Shown: positions 44,320-52,654 of the stretch, one piece after another
Position numbering within the stretch: position 1 is the first letter of the stretch
Layout: the number at the start of each line of letters is the position of its first letter
NCBI GenBank assembly: GCA_021774735.1
Contig: JAJFIS010000029.1
Coordinates: 1 to 64,000 of the forward strand
Source: Alphaproteobacteria bacterium
GTDB taxonomy: Bacteria; Pseudomonadota; Alphaproteobacteria; Sphingomonadales; Kordiimonadaceae
DNA: 64,000 bases
Direction: 5' to 3'
Made by a program: the position numbers and the translations under genes
Notes under the pieces: model-generated
The model's input: the letters and a program-made list of their open reading frames with translations, nothing else
Database searches by the model: none
Told to the model about the DNA's origin: nothing

Positions 44320-44712
44320 ATGAGCGCATTTCGCTTTTTGCTCACAGTAGCTATTGCTTATTCTGTCATGTGGATATTTTCAGGGTTGATACCTCTGTTG
44401 TTCCCGGATGCTTTGGAAAGCTATATTAAAATTGTGCGCCCAGAGGGTGCCTTTTTGGGACTTATATATATTTCACGTTTGATACAGGTGATTGCTATCG
44501 TTGCTTTGTATAATTACTTCATCGCCCGTAAAGATATTCAGACAGGAATGTGGGTTGGATTTATTTTTGGGATATTTGGTGCGGGTGGAGTAGTTAGCAA
44601 TTATGCTTTTTTACCGATCGATTTTATGGCCTGTGCAATCAGCTCAAGCACTTATCTGATAGTGTCAATATTAATTGGTGGCATTTCTGGCTATATGTAC
44701 CGCAAGGGCTAG
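44320..44712 (+). CDS. Four-helix small membrane protein
   Basis: 130 aa from ATG 44320, selected for its GGAGGG Shine-Dalgarno over an upstream TTG. It has four hydrophobic segments (FRFLLTVAIAYSVMWIFSGLI; LGLIYISRLIQVIAIVALYNYFI; TGMWVGFIFGIFGAGGVVSNYAFL; SSSTYLIVSILIGGISGYMY) with few charged residues. I recognise no named family; transport or envelope roles are guesses. A good promoter lies upstream. Its stop is 3 nt from the end of the convergent thioredoxin-like gene. Confidence 0.7.
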   Translation: MSAFRFLLTVAIAYSVMWIFSGLIPLLFPDALESYIKIVRPEGAFLGLIYISRLIQVIAIVALYNYFIARKDIQTGMWVGFIFGIFGAGGVVSNYAFLPIDFMACAISSSTYLIVSILIGGISGYMYRKG

Positions 44713-44715
44713 GTG

Positions 44716-45552
44716 TTATTTAGGCTCTACATCGCGGTCTATGAATAATGGATAGTCAGGGTAGACAAGCTTTATGTCTGCTTCGCCTGCGAAGGTTTTC
44801 GCCTGCACTTCATTGCGTAACCGGGCTAAGTCAACAGTGATGGCATATCGCATCTCGCTCAATTCTTTCCACAAGGCCATAAAATTTTCTGGTCTTTCAC
44901 TTTTGGGCAGGGCCAGCATGGGGCCAATCACAGCAAAGGCCTTATAAATACGCTCAGATTGTTCAATTTCAAAGGCATCAATTTCTTTCAATAAAGCCTC
45001 TAATTCAGGCGAATTAAACTTTTCCGTCTCCGAGGGCTCGGCGTTGGCGTAGCTTGATAGATAAGCGAATGCATCACTTGATGAAAATTTATCGGCGTCG
45101 CGCCATTGCTGCATATCTTTATGGTTGAGTTGTTTTTCAGTTACGGGATCAATGATTAAAACTGTCGGAGTGCCATAAATGACCGGCATGCCGAAGCGAT
45201 TGATAATAGTACGGCCACGTTCTAAATAACCAACATCCACCAAAAGTATCTCATATTTTTGTTGGGTTAAGTTTTGCACAGCCGGGTCAGCCAAATGCCG
45301 AACAAAGGCTTGGCTATCGTGGCACCAATTAGCCCCCATTACGATTAAAGCTAACGTATCATTATCACGTGCACGGGATAGAAGCACGTCAATGTCTCGC
45401 ATGGCATCAGCAGAAGGTTGAAAAGGGGTTGCTTGTCTGTGTAACCCTGGTATTTCTATCACACCGAATTTGTGCAAACCATATCCACCTATAAAAGCAC
45501 CTCCCATAACAGCAATTAAAAATCCAGTTAGAAGAAAGGTGCGTTTAGTCAT
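44716..45552 (-). CDS. Membrane-anchored thioredoxin-fold protein with single active-site cysteine
   Basis: 278 aa with an N-terminal anchor (FLLTGFLIAVMGGAFIGGYGL) and a thioredoxin-like domain at about 50-170: ALIVMGANWCHDSQAFVRHLADP, YEILLVDVGYLERGRTIINRFGMPVIYGTPTVLIIDP. The active site is WCHDS, with one cysteine instead of CxxC, and the cis-proline is seen in GTPTVL. It probably does not act as an ordinary disulfide reductase. The C-terminal third is helical and unassigned. It follows the D-amino-acid aminotransferase gene by 28 nt on the same strand. Confidence 0.75.
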   Translation of the reverse strand: MTKRTFLLTGFLIAVMGGAFIGGYGLHKFGVIEIPGLHRQATPFQPSADAMRDIDVLLSRARDNDTLALIVMGANWCHDSQAFVRHLADPAVQNLTQQKYEILLVDVGYLERGRTIINRFGMPVIYGTPTVLIIDPVTEKQLNHKDMQQWRDADKFSSSDAFAYLSSYANAEPSETEKFNSPELEALLKEIDAFEIEQSERIYKAFAVIGPMLALPKSERPENFMALWKELSEMRYAITVDLARLRNEVQAKTFAGEADIKLVYPDYPLFIDRDVEPK

Positions 45553-45580
45553 GGCTTTTCCTATTTCTCAAGTTTGGATA

Positions 45581-46435
45581 TCAGTCTTGGTCCAGTTTTT
45601 TCATATAAACGGCTAATAGTTTTAGCGCAATTGGCCCAGGCTTACCGGCACCGATTTTTTTGCCGTTAAGACCAACAATAGGCATGGCACAGCTGGTGGT
45701 GCTGGTCAAAAACATTTCAGCGGCACCATAAGCTTCATCAAGGGAAAAGGCCCGTGTTTCCACCTTTAAGCCCAGCTCAGCGGCAACCTCTAGTATAACC
45801 GCACGGGTTATGCCCGGCAGAATGTTATCAATGGTATCGCGGGTTATTAAAGTGCCAGCATCGTCCACCATCCATATGTTGGTGCTGCTGCCCTCTGTTA
45901 TCAGCCCATCACTGTCTACCAGAATAGCTTCAAAGGCACCGGCTTCGCGGGCTTCTTGTTTGGCTAAAACATTGGGAAGCAGACTGATAGATTTTATATC
46001 ACATCGTCCCCAGCGGATATCGGTTGTTGAATGGGCTAAAACACCAACCTCGGCGCGCTTCGCAACCCCGTCGAAATCTAATCTGCGGCAAGTAATGCTG
46101 AGCGATGGCACTGCGTCTAATGGAAAGGCATGATCGCGCCTGGCCGTACCGCGAGTGACTTGAAGATAGATGAAACCATCACGCAGTCTATTGCGGCGAA
46201 CCACCTCTCGCAGCACCATTGTCAGGGGCCCATGGGCCATGGGAATATCAATCATTAACCCCTTCAAAGACCGCCATAGTCTGTCTAAATGGGGCTGTAG
46301 ATCTCTGATCTGGCCTTTTCGAACCGCAATGCCCTCATAAACACCATCAGAAAATTGGTGGCCACGGTCCTCGATGTTAACACTAGCAAGAGACAATGGC
46401 AGATATTGACCATTTACATAGGCGATGCGAGACAT
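45581..46435 (-). CDS. dat: D-amino-acid/branched-chain class IV aminotransferase
   Basis: 284 aa from ATG 46435, giving the typical start MSRIAYVNGQYLPLSLASVNIEDRGHQFSDGVYEGIAV. Class IV PLP enzymes: PLP lysine in CDIKSISLLPNVLAKQEA, phosphate-binding SSTNIWMVDD and LPGITRAVILEVA. The sequence agrees best with D-alanine aminotransferase; 4-amino-4-deoxychorismate lyase or BCAT activity is less likely. A GcvA-like LysR gene lies 80 nt upstream on the same strand and a thioredoxin-like gene 28 nt downstream. Confidence 0.85.
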   Translation of the reverse strand: MSRIAYVNGQYLPLSLASVNIEDRGHQFSDGVYEGIAVRKGQIRDLQPHLDRLWRSLKGLMIDIPMAHGPLTMVLREVVRRNRLRDGFIYLQVTRGTARRDHAFPLDAVPSLSITCRRLDFDGVAKRAEVGVLAHSTTDIRWGRCDIKSISLLPNVLAKQEAREAGAFEAILVDSDGLITEGSSTNIWMVDDAGTLITRDTIDNILPGITRAVILEVAAELGLKVETRAFSLDEAYGAAEMFLTSTTSCAMPIVGLNGKKIGAGKPGPIALKLLAVYMKKLDQD

Positions 46436-46515
46436 GACGAACTTTCTACTGCTGGGTTTATACGTCTTAATTGCCAATGGTTTGCAATTTATTATCGACA
46501 ATTTTAAGGCAGCGT

Positions 46516-47436
46516 TTAAAGAGCTTCCATCAAAGGTGGGTTTGCCTCACAGTTGAGCCAATCAATGAAAGCCTGAACCCGAGGTAGCTTTAGGTTTTCT
46601 TCCGGGCAGACAATATAATGGGCAAAGTCAACGGGGACCGCCTCCCCAAATGGTTTGATGAGGCGACCCGCTTTAAGGTCTTCTTCCGCAATGGTTGAGC
46701 GCGCAAGCACGATGCCCCTGCCTGCAACAGCCGCCTCAATCGCTAAGCTATGCGTATTGAAATGCAAAGCGCGGTGACCTTCCAAGTCGCCAAGGCCCGC
46801 AGCCTTCAGCCACATGCTCCAATTAGGGGCACTGTCATCTTCAATGAAGCTATCATCATGAATAAGTGTCGCATGGACAATATCTTCAGGTGTGCACAGA
46901 CCGTGGCCGTCTGTGCAATGATCTGGACTGCATACGGGGAAAACGGTTTCGCGCATCAGCTCTTCACAGTGTAATCCTGGGTATTTACCGGTGCCATAAC
47001 GTACCGCCAAGTCAACATCTTCACTGCGGAAATCGGTAATGGTCATGGAGGCTGAAACCTTAACGATGGCGTCGGGATGCAGTTCATAATAATTGGCAAG
47101 TCGCGGCACGAGCCATTTGGATGCCAGCGAGGGCGAGACACTAACCCGGACAATATGGTCTTCTTGGGCGCTTTGAATGGCGCGAACTGACGCCTCAAGT
47201 GCGTCAAAGCCCGCATTAATGTCATCCAGCGACAATTGGGCGGGCTCTGTAAGTATTAGCGACCTGTTGGTGCGCTTAAAAAGCTCTACGCCTAAAACAT
47301 CTTCAAGGTGACGAATTTGCTGGCTAACCGCTGCGGGCGTGACCGAAAGCTCATCAGCCGCTTGTTTAAAGCTTAAGTGGCGGGCGGCAGCGTCAAAGGC
47401 TCGTAGGGCATTGAGGGGGAGAAGGGCGCGTTTCAT
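46516..47436 (-). CDS. LysR-family transcriptional regulator (GcvA-like)
   Basis: 306 aa. The winged helix-turn-helix is at about 1-60 (LNALRAFDAAARHLSFKQAADELSVTPAAVSQQIRHLEDVLGVELFKRTNRSLILTE), the effector-binding domain at about 90-300 (VRVSVSPSLASKWLVPRLANYYELHPD). Sequence order and the VPRL/FxxxHP motif match the GcvA subgroup, which regulates glycine cleavage or other amino-acid genes. It lies between cysH and a D-amino-acid aminotransferase gene on the same strand. Which of these it controls is open. Confidence 0.9.
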   Translation of the reverse strand: MKRALLPLNALRAFDAAARHLSFKQAADELSVTPAAVSQQIRHLEDVLGVELFKRTNRSLILTEPAQLSLDDINAGFDALEASVRAIQSAQEDHIVRVSVSPSLASKWLVPRLANYYELHPDAIVKVSASMTITDFRSEDVDLAVRYGTGKYPGLHCEELMRETVFPVCSPDHCTDGHGLCTPEDIVHATLIHDDSFIEDDSAPNWSMWLKAAGLGDLEGHRALHFNTHSLAIEAAVAGRGIVLARSTIAEEDLKAGRLIKPFGEAVPVDFAHYIVCPEENLKLPRVQAFIDWLNCEANPPLMEAL

Positions 47437-47518
47437 AATGTATATCCGGCTATTTTTTAGAGGGTCACTTCACCATAGTTTTTCTATAAAAGCCAGCATA
47501 GACGCCGCTTGATGATAT

Positions 47519-48292
47519 TTAATCAGTCGCTTGAGATATTTTATTCATCCGCGCAACATTGCTGGCGAAACTTAAGTGAATGCCGCATTCACTTTTAGCG
47601 CGACCTCGCCAACGCCCGGCGCGCACATCTTCGCCTTCTTCGGCACGGTCCGTGCAAGGCATGCAGCCAATAGACTTGAAACCTTCGGTGACCAATGGGT
47701 GTTTTGGCAGGCCTTTTTCTGCGATATAGGCTTCCACTTCATCGTGGTTCCAATAGGCAAGTGGGTTAACTTTTACTCGGCCATCGCTGTGATCAAATTG
47801 ACGAAGTGAAGTGCGTTCGCCCGCATGAAAACGCTTGCGACCACTTGCCCAAGCGTCAAAACCATCAAGGGCTTGCTTTAAGGGCAGTACCTTGCGGTGA
47901 AAACAGCAGCTGTCCGTATCTTGGGTCCAAAGGGCACCTTTGGGATCATGGGTTTTCAAGCTATCTGCATTTGGCTTGATGATGCGGACATCCGTTAGCC
48001 CAAGTTTGGCGGCCAAGTCATCACGGTAGCCTTTTGTTTCGCCAAATAGCTTGCCCGTATCCAGAAATATAACCGGAATGCTTTTATCCACATTGCTGGC
48101 GATATGCAGAAGAGCGGCGGATTCAGAACCAAAGCTGGAAACAATTGCGAGCTTATCACCAAAGCGTTCACGGGCGGCAGCAAGGGCCCCTTCGGCGCTA
48201 TTCTGGTCATAAAGACTATTTAGGCGCTCAGTTTCTGCGGCGGCATCAAAATCATAGGAAACCTGGTCCAGCGTGTGGATGTTGGAAGTCAT
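47519..48292 (-). CDS. cysH: Phosphoadenylyl-/adenylyl-sulfate reductase
   Basis: 257 aa PP-loop enzyme reducing (P)APS to sulfite. FGDKLAIVSSFGSESAALLHIA is the PP-loop, LDTGKLFGETKGYRDDLA binds nucleotide. CCFHRK plus CMPCTD provide two cysteine pairs, which indicate a [4Fe-4S] cluster and APS rather than PAPS as substrate, and the C-terminal ECGIHL carries the catalytic cysteine. It is the last cys gene of the operon; its start overlaps the DUF934 stop by four bases. ATP sulfurylase genes are not in the window. Confidence 0.95.
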   Translation of the reverse strand: MTSNIHTLDQVSYDFDAAAETERLNSLYDQNSAEGALAAARERFGDKLAIVSSFGSESAALLHIASNVDKSIPVIFLDTGKLFGETKGYRDDLAAKLGLTDVRIIKPNADSLKTHDPKGALWTQDTDSCCFHRKVLPLKQALDGFDAWASGRKRFHAGERTSLRQFDHSDGRVKVNPLAYWNHDEVEAYIAEKGLPKHPLVTEGFKSIGCMPCTDRAEEGEDVRAGRWRGRAKSECGIHLSFASNVARMNKISQATD

Positions 48293-48801
48293 GATACTTT
48301 CCTAACATCACTCACGGGGTGACGAAGCTTAGTAACGGGTACGCTGCCATCCTGTGCTGATTGGTAAAACAGAGCAAAACGGGTCAAGGACGTTTGAAAA
48401 TCTGCTTTTCGGCATGTGTCTTCTAGCACTAAACTATCAAAACCAGTACGGGCCAAATACTGCGTTTGGTCAGGCATTAAGGGGCCAGATGCCCGCAGTT
48501 CACCTTTGAAGCCAGCATCGCGGCGAATACGGCGCGCTAGGGTGAAGCCACGGCCATCGGTGAAAGCGTTAAAATGAATATTGATCAGAGAAAATTGCTC
48601 AAGGTCCTGTGGCAGGGCACCGAAGTCATCACCGCCATTGACCATTAAACCAATGGATCCGGCTGAGGATAACACCGCTGGGTCAAAGTCGGTTAAATCT
48701 GTGGCCGACAGCAGAACGGCTTGCCCTTCGGCAATATTGCTGCCTTCTTCGATGCGGTCGATCCGTTGTGGTACGATCCCTGATAGACTAAGCGTTTCCA
48801 T
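48289..48801 (-). CDS. DUF934 protein of the sulfite reductase operon
   Basis: 170 aa from ATG 48801, which has an ideal AAGGAGG and overlaps the end of cysI by 14 nt. It contains DLTDFDPAVLSSAGSIGLMVNGGDDFGAL, INIHFNAFTDGRGFTLARRIRRDAGFKGELRASG and PDQTQYLARTGFDSLVL, the signature of DUF934. Such proteins are invariably near cysI/cysH in alpha- and betaproteobacteria and have been proposed to assist sulfite reductase, perhaps in electron delivery; the biochemical role is not established. Confidence 0.88.
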   Translation of the reverse strand: METLSLSGIVPQRIDRIEEGSNIAEGQAVLLSATDLTDFDPAVLSSAGSIGLMVNGGDDFGALPQDLEQFSLINIHFNAFTDGRGFTLARRIRRDAGFKGELRASGPLMPDQTQYLARTGFDSLVLEDTCRKADFQTSLTRFALFYQSAQDGSVPVTKLRHPVSDVRKVS

Positions 48802-50440
48802 ATAGGGCCTCCTTAAAAGGTTGGGTGCCAAGGCGGCGAACTGCATGTAGGAAAAGTTCACCTTCTTCGCGGGCATCCATATAGACACCGACAACGGTTT
48901 CAATGGCACCGACGATTTGGTCGGCAGGAAAGCCGCGACCAAGCAAGATGCCTTTGCTGGCATCAGCGTCACCGCTACCGCCTAGCATGATTTGGAATAG
49001 CTCTTCGCCTTTACGGTCAACCCCCAAAATGCCGATATGGCCCGCATGGTGATGGCCGCAGCTGTTGATACAGCCACTGATTTTGATCTTCAGTTCACCG
49101 ATATCTTCCAGCCGCTGGATATCATTAAAGCGGTTGGTTATAGCCTGCGTGATGGGGATCGAGCGCGCATTAGCCAGCGCACAGTAATCGAGCCCCGGAC
49201 AGGCGATAATATCGGTGAGCAAACCAGCGTTCGGGGTGCCAAGACCCGCTTCGTTTAGAATTTTATATAGCGCTGGCAAGTCGCGTTCTGCCACATGCGG
49301 CAGGATGAGATTTTGCTCATGGCTGACCCGAATTTCACTTTGGCTATAGCTGTCTGCAAGCTCTGCGACCAAGTCCATCTGATCGGCGGTGGCATCACCC
49401 GGGATACCGCCATGGGGCTTTAAGCTAATGGTAACGATGCGGTGGCCAGACACTTTGTGGCTATCTGTGTTATTGCGCAGCCAACTGCTGAATTTTGGGT
49501 CTTTAGCGCTGATTGTTTCAAGATCGCTCCAAGCGGGAAGCACTTCCAGCGGCGGTGGTGTGAAATGAGCCCGGATGCGCGCTTCTTCTTCGGCGGGGAA
49601 GTCGATGCCGTCATTACGGGTGCGGGTCCATTCGTCTTCAACCTGTTTGGTGAAAATATCGACGCCGGTTTCTTCAACCAGAATTTTAATCCGGGCTTTA
49701 TATTTGTTATCGCGGCGGCCAGCGGCGTTATAGACCCGCAGAATGGCTTCAAGATAACTTAACAGATCATCTTTGGGCAAAAAGTCACGAATGGTTTTAC
49801 CGATAACCGGTGTCCGTCCCATGCCGCCACCAACAACAACTTCAAAGCCAAGGTTACTGGCTGCATCTTGCTTCAATACAAGGCCAATATCATGCCAGCG
49901 AATGGCAGCACGGTCTTTGTCAGCTGCCGTGATGGCAATTTTAAATTTACGCGGCAAAAAGGCAAATTCAGGGTGAAAGCTAGACCATTGCCTAATCAGC
50001 TCAGCGTAAGGCCGTGGGTCTTCTAATTCTTCATTGGTCGCACCGGCAAACTGGTCCGTGGTCGTGTTGCGGATGCAGTTGCCAGACGTTTGAATGGCGT
50101 GCATTTCCACTTCAGCCAGCTCCTGCAAAATGTCAGGGGCTTCGACCAATTTTGGCCAATTATACTGGACATTTTGACGTGTAGTAAAATGGGCATAGCC
50201 TTTGTCATAGCGCCGCGCGATATGGGCAAGCCGCTTCATTTGCACACTGTTCAGGGTGCCATAAGGAATGGCAACGCGCAGCATATAGGCGTGTAATTGC
50301 AGATATAGACCATTCATTAAGCGCAGAGGGCGAAACTCTTCTTCGCTCAAAGCACCAGAAAGGCGACGCTCAACTTGATCGCGGAATTCGGCGACGCGGG
50401 CACTAACTATGGCATGATCATATTTATCGTAAGCATACAT
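48788..50440 (-). CDS. cysI: Sulfite reductase hemoprotein (nitrite/sulfite reductase family)
   Basis: 550 aa. Duplicated ferredoxin-like and siroheme/[4Fe-4S] domains: the N-terminal YLQLHAYMLRVAIPYGTLNSVQMKRLAHIARRYDKGYAHFTTRQNVQYNW and SGNCIRNTTTDQFAG, then the cluster cysteines in ACPGLDYC and SGCINSCGHHHAGHIG. It reduces sulfite to sulfide using siroheme and a [4Fe-4S] cluster. The flavoprotein subunit CysJ is absent, so ferredoxin or another donor is likely. Its partner cysG is two genes upstream in the same operon. Confidence 0.93.
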   Translation of the reverse strand: MYAYDKYDHAIVSARVAEFRDQVERRLSGALSEEEFRPLRLMNGLYLQLHAYMLRVAIPYGTLNSVQMKRLAHIARRYDKGYAHFTTRQNVQYNWPKLVEAPDILQELAEVEMHAIQTSGNCIRNTTTDQFAGATNEELEDPRPYAELIRQWSSFHPEFAFLPRKFKIAITAADKDRAAIRWHDIGLVLKQDAASNLGFEVVVGGGMGRTPVIGKTIRDFLPKDDLLSYLEAILRVYNAAGRRDNKYKARIKILVEETGVDIFTKQVEDEWTRTRNDGIDFPAEEEARIRAHFTPPPLEVLPAWSDLETISAKDPKFSSWLRNNTDSHKVSGHRIVTISLKPHGGIPGDATADQMDLVAELADSYSQSEIRVSHEQNLILPHVAERDLPALYKILNEAGLGTPNAGLLTDIIACPGLDYCALANARSIPITQAITNRFNDIQRLEDIGELKIKISGCINSCGHHHAGHIGILGVDRKGEELFQIMLGGSGDADASKGILLGRGFPADQIVGAIETVVGVYMDAREEGELFLHAVRRLGTQPFKEALYGNA

Positions 50441-50442
50441 AT

Positions 50443-50763
50443 TTAAGCTCCTGCGCCTTCGGCTTGATAGCCGAGGTCAAGGCGCACCGTTGGGCCTGTA
50501 TTTTGAATGATGTGTTTGGCATGGGTAGGAACTGGTCCGTTTTCGCTATCTGAAGCGCCAATAAATTCGATGCCGATAACAGTGTTATCTGCATCGGATT
50601 TCATCGCTGCTTCCATAGCTTGTTGTTGAGCAGCTTCATCAATAGCCAGCCACGCGTCACTCGCTTGGTATGACCAGTTCTGTTTTGGGGTGAAAAATAC
50701 CGCGCGGCCATCGTCCAACCGATTAGCGAGAATGATTTGTGGGCCTTTAATTTTTTTTGCCAT
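50443..50763 (-). CDS. DUF2849 protein of the sulfite reductase operon
   Basis: 106 aa with the DUF2849 pattern: MAKKIKGPQIILANRLDDGRAVFFTPKQNWSYQASDAWLAID, then VIGIEFIGASD and the C-terminal VPTHAKHIIQNTGPTVRLDLGYQA. It occurs between cysG and cysI in many alphaproteobacteria. The gene ends 2 nt before the cysI start and begins 11 nt after cysG. No enzymatic motif is visible. A role in sulfite reductase assembly or activity is inferred from linkage. Confidence 0.88.
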   Translation of the reverse strand: MAKKIKGPQIILANRLDDGRAVFFTPKQNWSYQASDAWLAIDEAAQQQAMEAAMKSDADNTVIGIEFIGASDSENGPVPTHAKHIIQNTGPTVRLDLGYQAEGAGA

Positions 50764-50774
50764 TTTCTTTTTCC

Positions 50775-52184
50775 TTAAACCGCTAGCTTAAGTACGTCAT
50801 CAAGGACGAGGTCCGCCGCAAGGGCGACCACTTCACCAATGATGATGATGCCGGGGCTTTGAATTCTATTGCTTTCAACCAATTGCGCCAGACCAGCTAG
50901 GGTGCCGTAAAAGCGGCGCTCACCAGTGCGGGTACCATTCTCGACAATCGCTAGGGGCAGATCACTTGGCAGGCCGTGGGCTAGCAGCTTGCTTTCAATG
51001 TCGGCGGCGGTGGTCAGGCCCATATAAATGGCCAAGGTCCGGCCCTTGCTGGCGAGGCCGGCAAAATCCTGTATGTCGCCGTCTTTCAATTGGCCCGTTA
51101 CCAGCGTTAATGCTTGCGCGTGGTCGCGGTGGGTTAGGGGTATTTGGGTTGCTGCACTAACGCCCGCCAGCGCCGTAATGCCGGGGATAATGTCAACTTT
51201 AACCCCCGCAGCCCGGGCCGCATCTATTTCTTCGCCAGCGCGACCAAAGACCATCGGGTCACCCGCTTTCAGCCGCACAACACGCTTGCCTTCACATGCA
51301 CCTTTAATGAGCAAAGCATTGATACCGTCTTGGCCAATGCCGTGGTCGCCTTTGCTTTTGCCGACATAAATAAATTCAGCGTCGCGGCGGGCAAGGGCAA
51401 TAACATCGCCAGATACTAATTTGTCATAGATAACAATATCTGCCTGCTGCAATGCCCGGTGGGCTTTCAGCGTAAGCAATTCAGGGTCACCCGGGCCCGC
51501 GCCAACTAGCTGAATAAGGCCTGTGTTAGAGGATGTAATTTTTGCCGCCAAATTAGTTATATGGGCATCCAAAACATCCGTGTCGCTCTCAGTGAATGCC
51601 GCTTCGTGAGCGCGGTCAAATAAGCTATCCCAAAAGCCGCGACGTGCCGTGTCGGAGGGGATTATGGACTTAATTTTATGGCGCAAACGCCCAGCACTTG
51701 CAGCAATGTAACCTAAGTTTTTTGGCAAGGCGCTTTCTAAGGCCGCGCGAAGACGACGGGCAAACACTGGGGCATTGCCGCCGGTGGAAAAAGCAATTCG
51801 CACGGGTCCACGCTCTAACATAGCGGGGGTGATGAAATCACTCTCAGCCGGGTTATCCACAATGTTCAGTGGGACTTTCTTTAACCGCGACCATGTAACA
51901 ACACGGTCTATTTCTGATTGATCATCACTGGCGATATATACCAATGACTTTCCCATCAGGTCAGCTTCATGGAAAGGGCGGTTTATAGTTTTGATGCGGG
52001 GCTCTGAAACGCTATCGACGCTTACACCGGCACGGCGAATAGAGGCACCAGCCTTTTCACCGACCATGGTTACTGCCACACCAGCTTCCATGAGTAAGCG
52101 AAGCTTGGCGGTGGCGGCCACAGTATCACCAACCAGTAAAACTGATTGTTTTCCACTTTTTAAGAATAAAGGAAAATAACTCAT
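50775..52184 (-). CDS. cysG: Siroheme synthase (dehydrogenase/chelatase plus uroporphyrinogen methylase)
   Basis: 469 aa from ATG 52184 preceded by GGAG. The N-terminal half is the precorrin-2 dehydrogenase/ferrochelatase domain (MSYFPLFLKSGKQSVLLVGDTVAATAKLRLLMEAG). The C-terminal half is CobA-type uroporphyrinogen-III C-methyltransferase (VQLVGAGPGDPELLTLKAHRALQQADIVIYDKLV, KGDHGIGQDGINALLI, RLKAGDPMVFGRAGEE). It makes siroheme for sulfite reductase. Its ATG shares four bases with the stop of a 45-codon ORF upstream, so the two are translationally coupled. Confidence 0.95.
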   Translation of the reverse strand: MSYFPLFLKSGKQSVLLVGDTVAATAKLRLLMEAGVAVTMVGEKAGASIRRAGVSVDSVSEPRIKTINRPFHEADLMGKSLVYIASDDQSEIDRVVTWSRLKKVPLNIVDNPAESDFITPAMLERGPVRIAFSTGGNAPVFARRLRAALESALPKNLGYIAASAGRLRHKIKSIIPSDTARRGFWDSLFDRAHEAAFTESDTDVLDAHITNLAAKITSSNTGLIQLVGAGPGDPELLTLKAHRALQQADIVIYDKLVSGDVIALARRDAEFIYVGKSKGDHGIGQDGINALLIKGACEGKRVVRLKAGDPMVFGRAGEEIDAARAAGVKVDIIPGITALAGVSAATQIPLTHRDHAQALTLVTGQLKDGDIQDFAGLASKGRTLAIYMGLTTAADIESKLLAHGLPSDLPLAIVENGTRTGERRFYGTLAGLAQLVESNRIQSPGIIIIGEVVALAADLVLDDVLKLAV

Positions 52185-52318
52185 ATTAATACTCCGGCGC
52201 CCTGTAGCGGCGTTGCACATGGATTACGCTTCACCGTTGGCTTTGGTCCTGCAGAATAGGGCGTAACCTTGGGGCATGCACCATGGGGCATTTTCTTATG
52301 CAGTGTTAAATGTGCCAT
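52181..52318 (-). CDS. 45-aa small ORF translationally coupled to cysG
   Basis: From ATG 52318 to TGA 52181, whose bases overlap the cysG ATG as ATGA. It has an excellent Shine-Dalgarno (GAGGAT, 8 nt upstream). The peptide starts MAHLTLHKKMPHG, is basic and proline-rich in its middle, and has two cysteines (C15, C34). No signal peptide or helix span is present. It leads the sulfur assimilation operon, so it may be a cysteine-sensing leader peptide or a small protein acting with siroheme synthase. I do not recognise a family. Its function is unknown. Confidence 0.6.
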   Translation of the reverse strand: MAHLTLHKKMPHGACPKVTPYSAGPKPTVKRNPCATPLQGAGVLI

Positions 52319-52410
52319 CGATTTATCCTCAAATATCCTAAGTGTCGTGCTCAGGCCGTCATGTTTTTGTGTCGCGATATATGGGCATAATCACCCTTTT
52401 ATGTCTAAAA

Positions 52411-52439
52411 GATATAAGCGCAAAAGTGCTAAGCGACAA
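52411..52439 (-). promoter_or_regulatory. Candidate promoter of the cys operon
   Basis: On the minus strand TTGTCG (52434-52439) and TATATC (52411-52416) are exactly 17 nt apart, each matching four of six consensus bases. It would give a leader of about 85 nt before the 45-codon ORF. The remaining AT-rich stretch up to 52600 shows no clear operator. Confidence 0.35.
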
Positions 52440-52600
52440 ACGAGACTTCCTAATGACTATGTATAGAAAATTTTTCCTGTTAACGGGGTAAATATAATGT
52501 ATTTTCGAATAAAATTTCTGTGATAATAATTATTTAGAATATTAATCTAATATTTTTATATTATTGAAATATTTTTACCACTAATATCTATGAGCATGAA

Positions 52601-52630
52601 AAAAGGGAGCTATTGCTCCCTTTCTACAAT
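52601..52630 (-). terminator. Rho-independent terminator after the S9 peptidase gene
   Basis: AAAGGGAGC (52602-52610), TATT loop and GCTCCCTTT (52615-52623) form a perfect 9-bp stem. On the minus strand it is followed by a run of T (opposite the A-run 52599-52604), downstream of the peptidase stop at 52655. Confidence 0.88.
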
Positions 52631-52654
52631 TTTTTAATTCTATAGTGGTGTTAT

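Noticed and set aside
48802-48972. 57-residue extension of the DUF934 protein into cysI
   Set aside because: The extension is a shadow of cysI codons; ATG 48801 has an AAGGAGG site.
52269-52466. 65-codon + strand frame in the cysG upstream region
   Set aside because: No ribosome site, and its start region is antisense to the better-supported 45-codon ORF.
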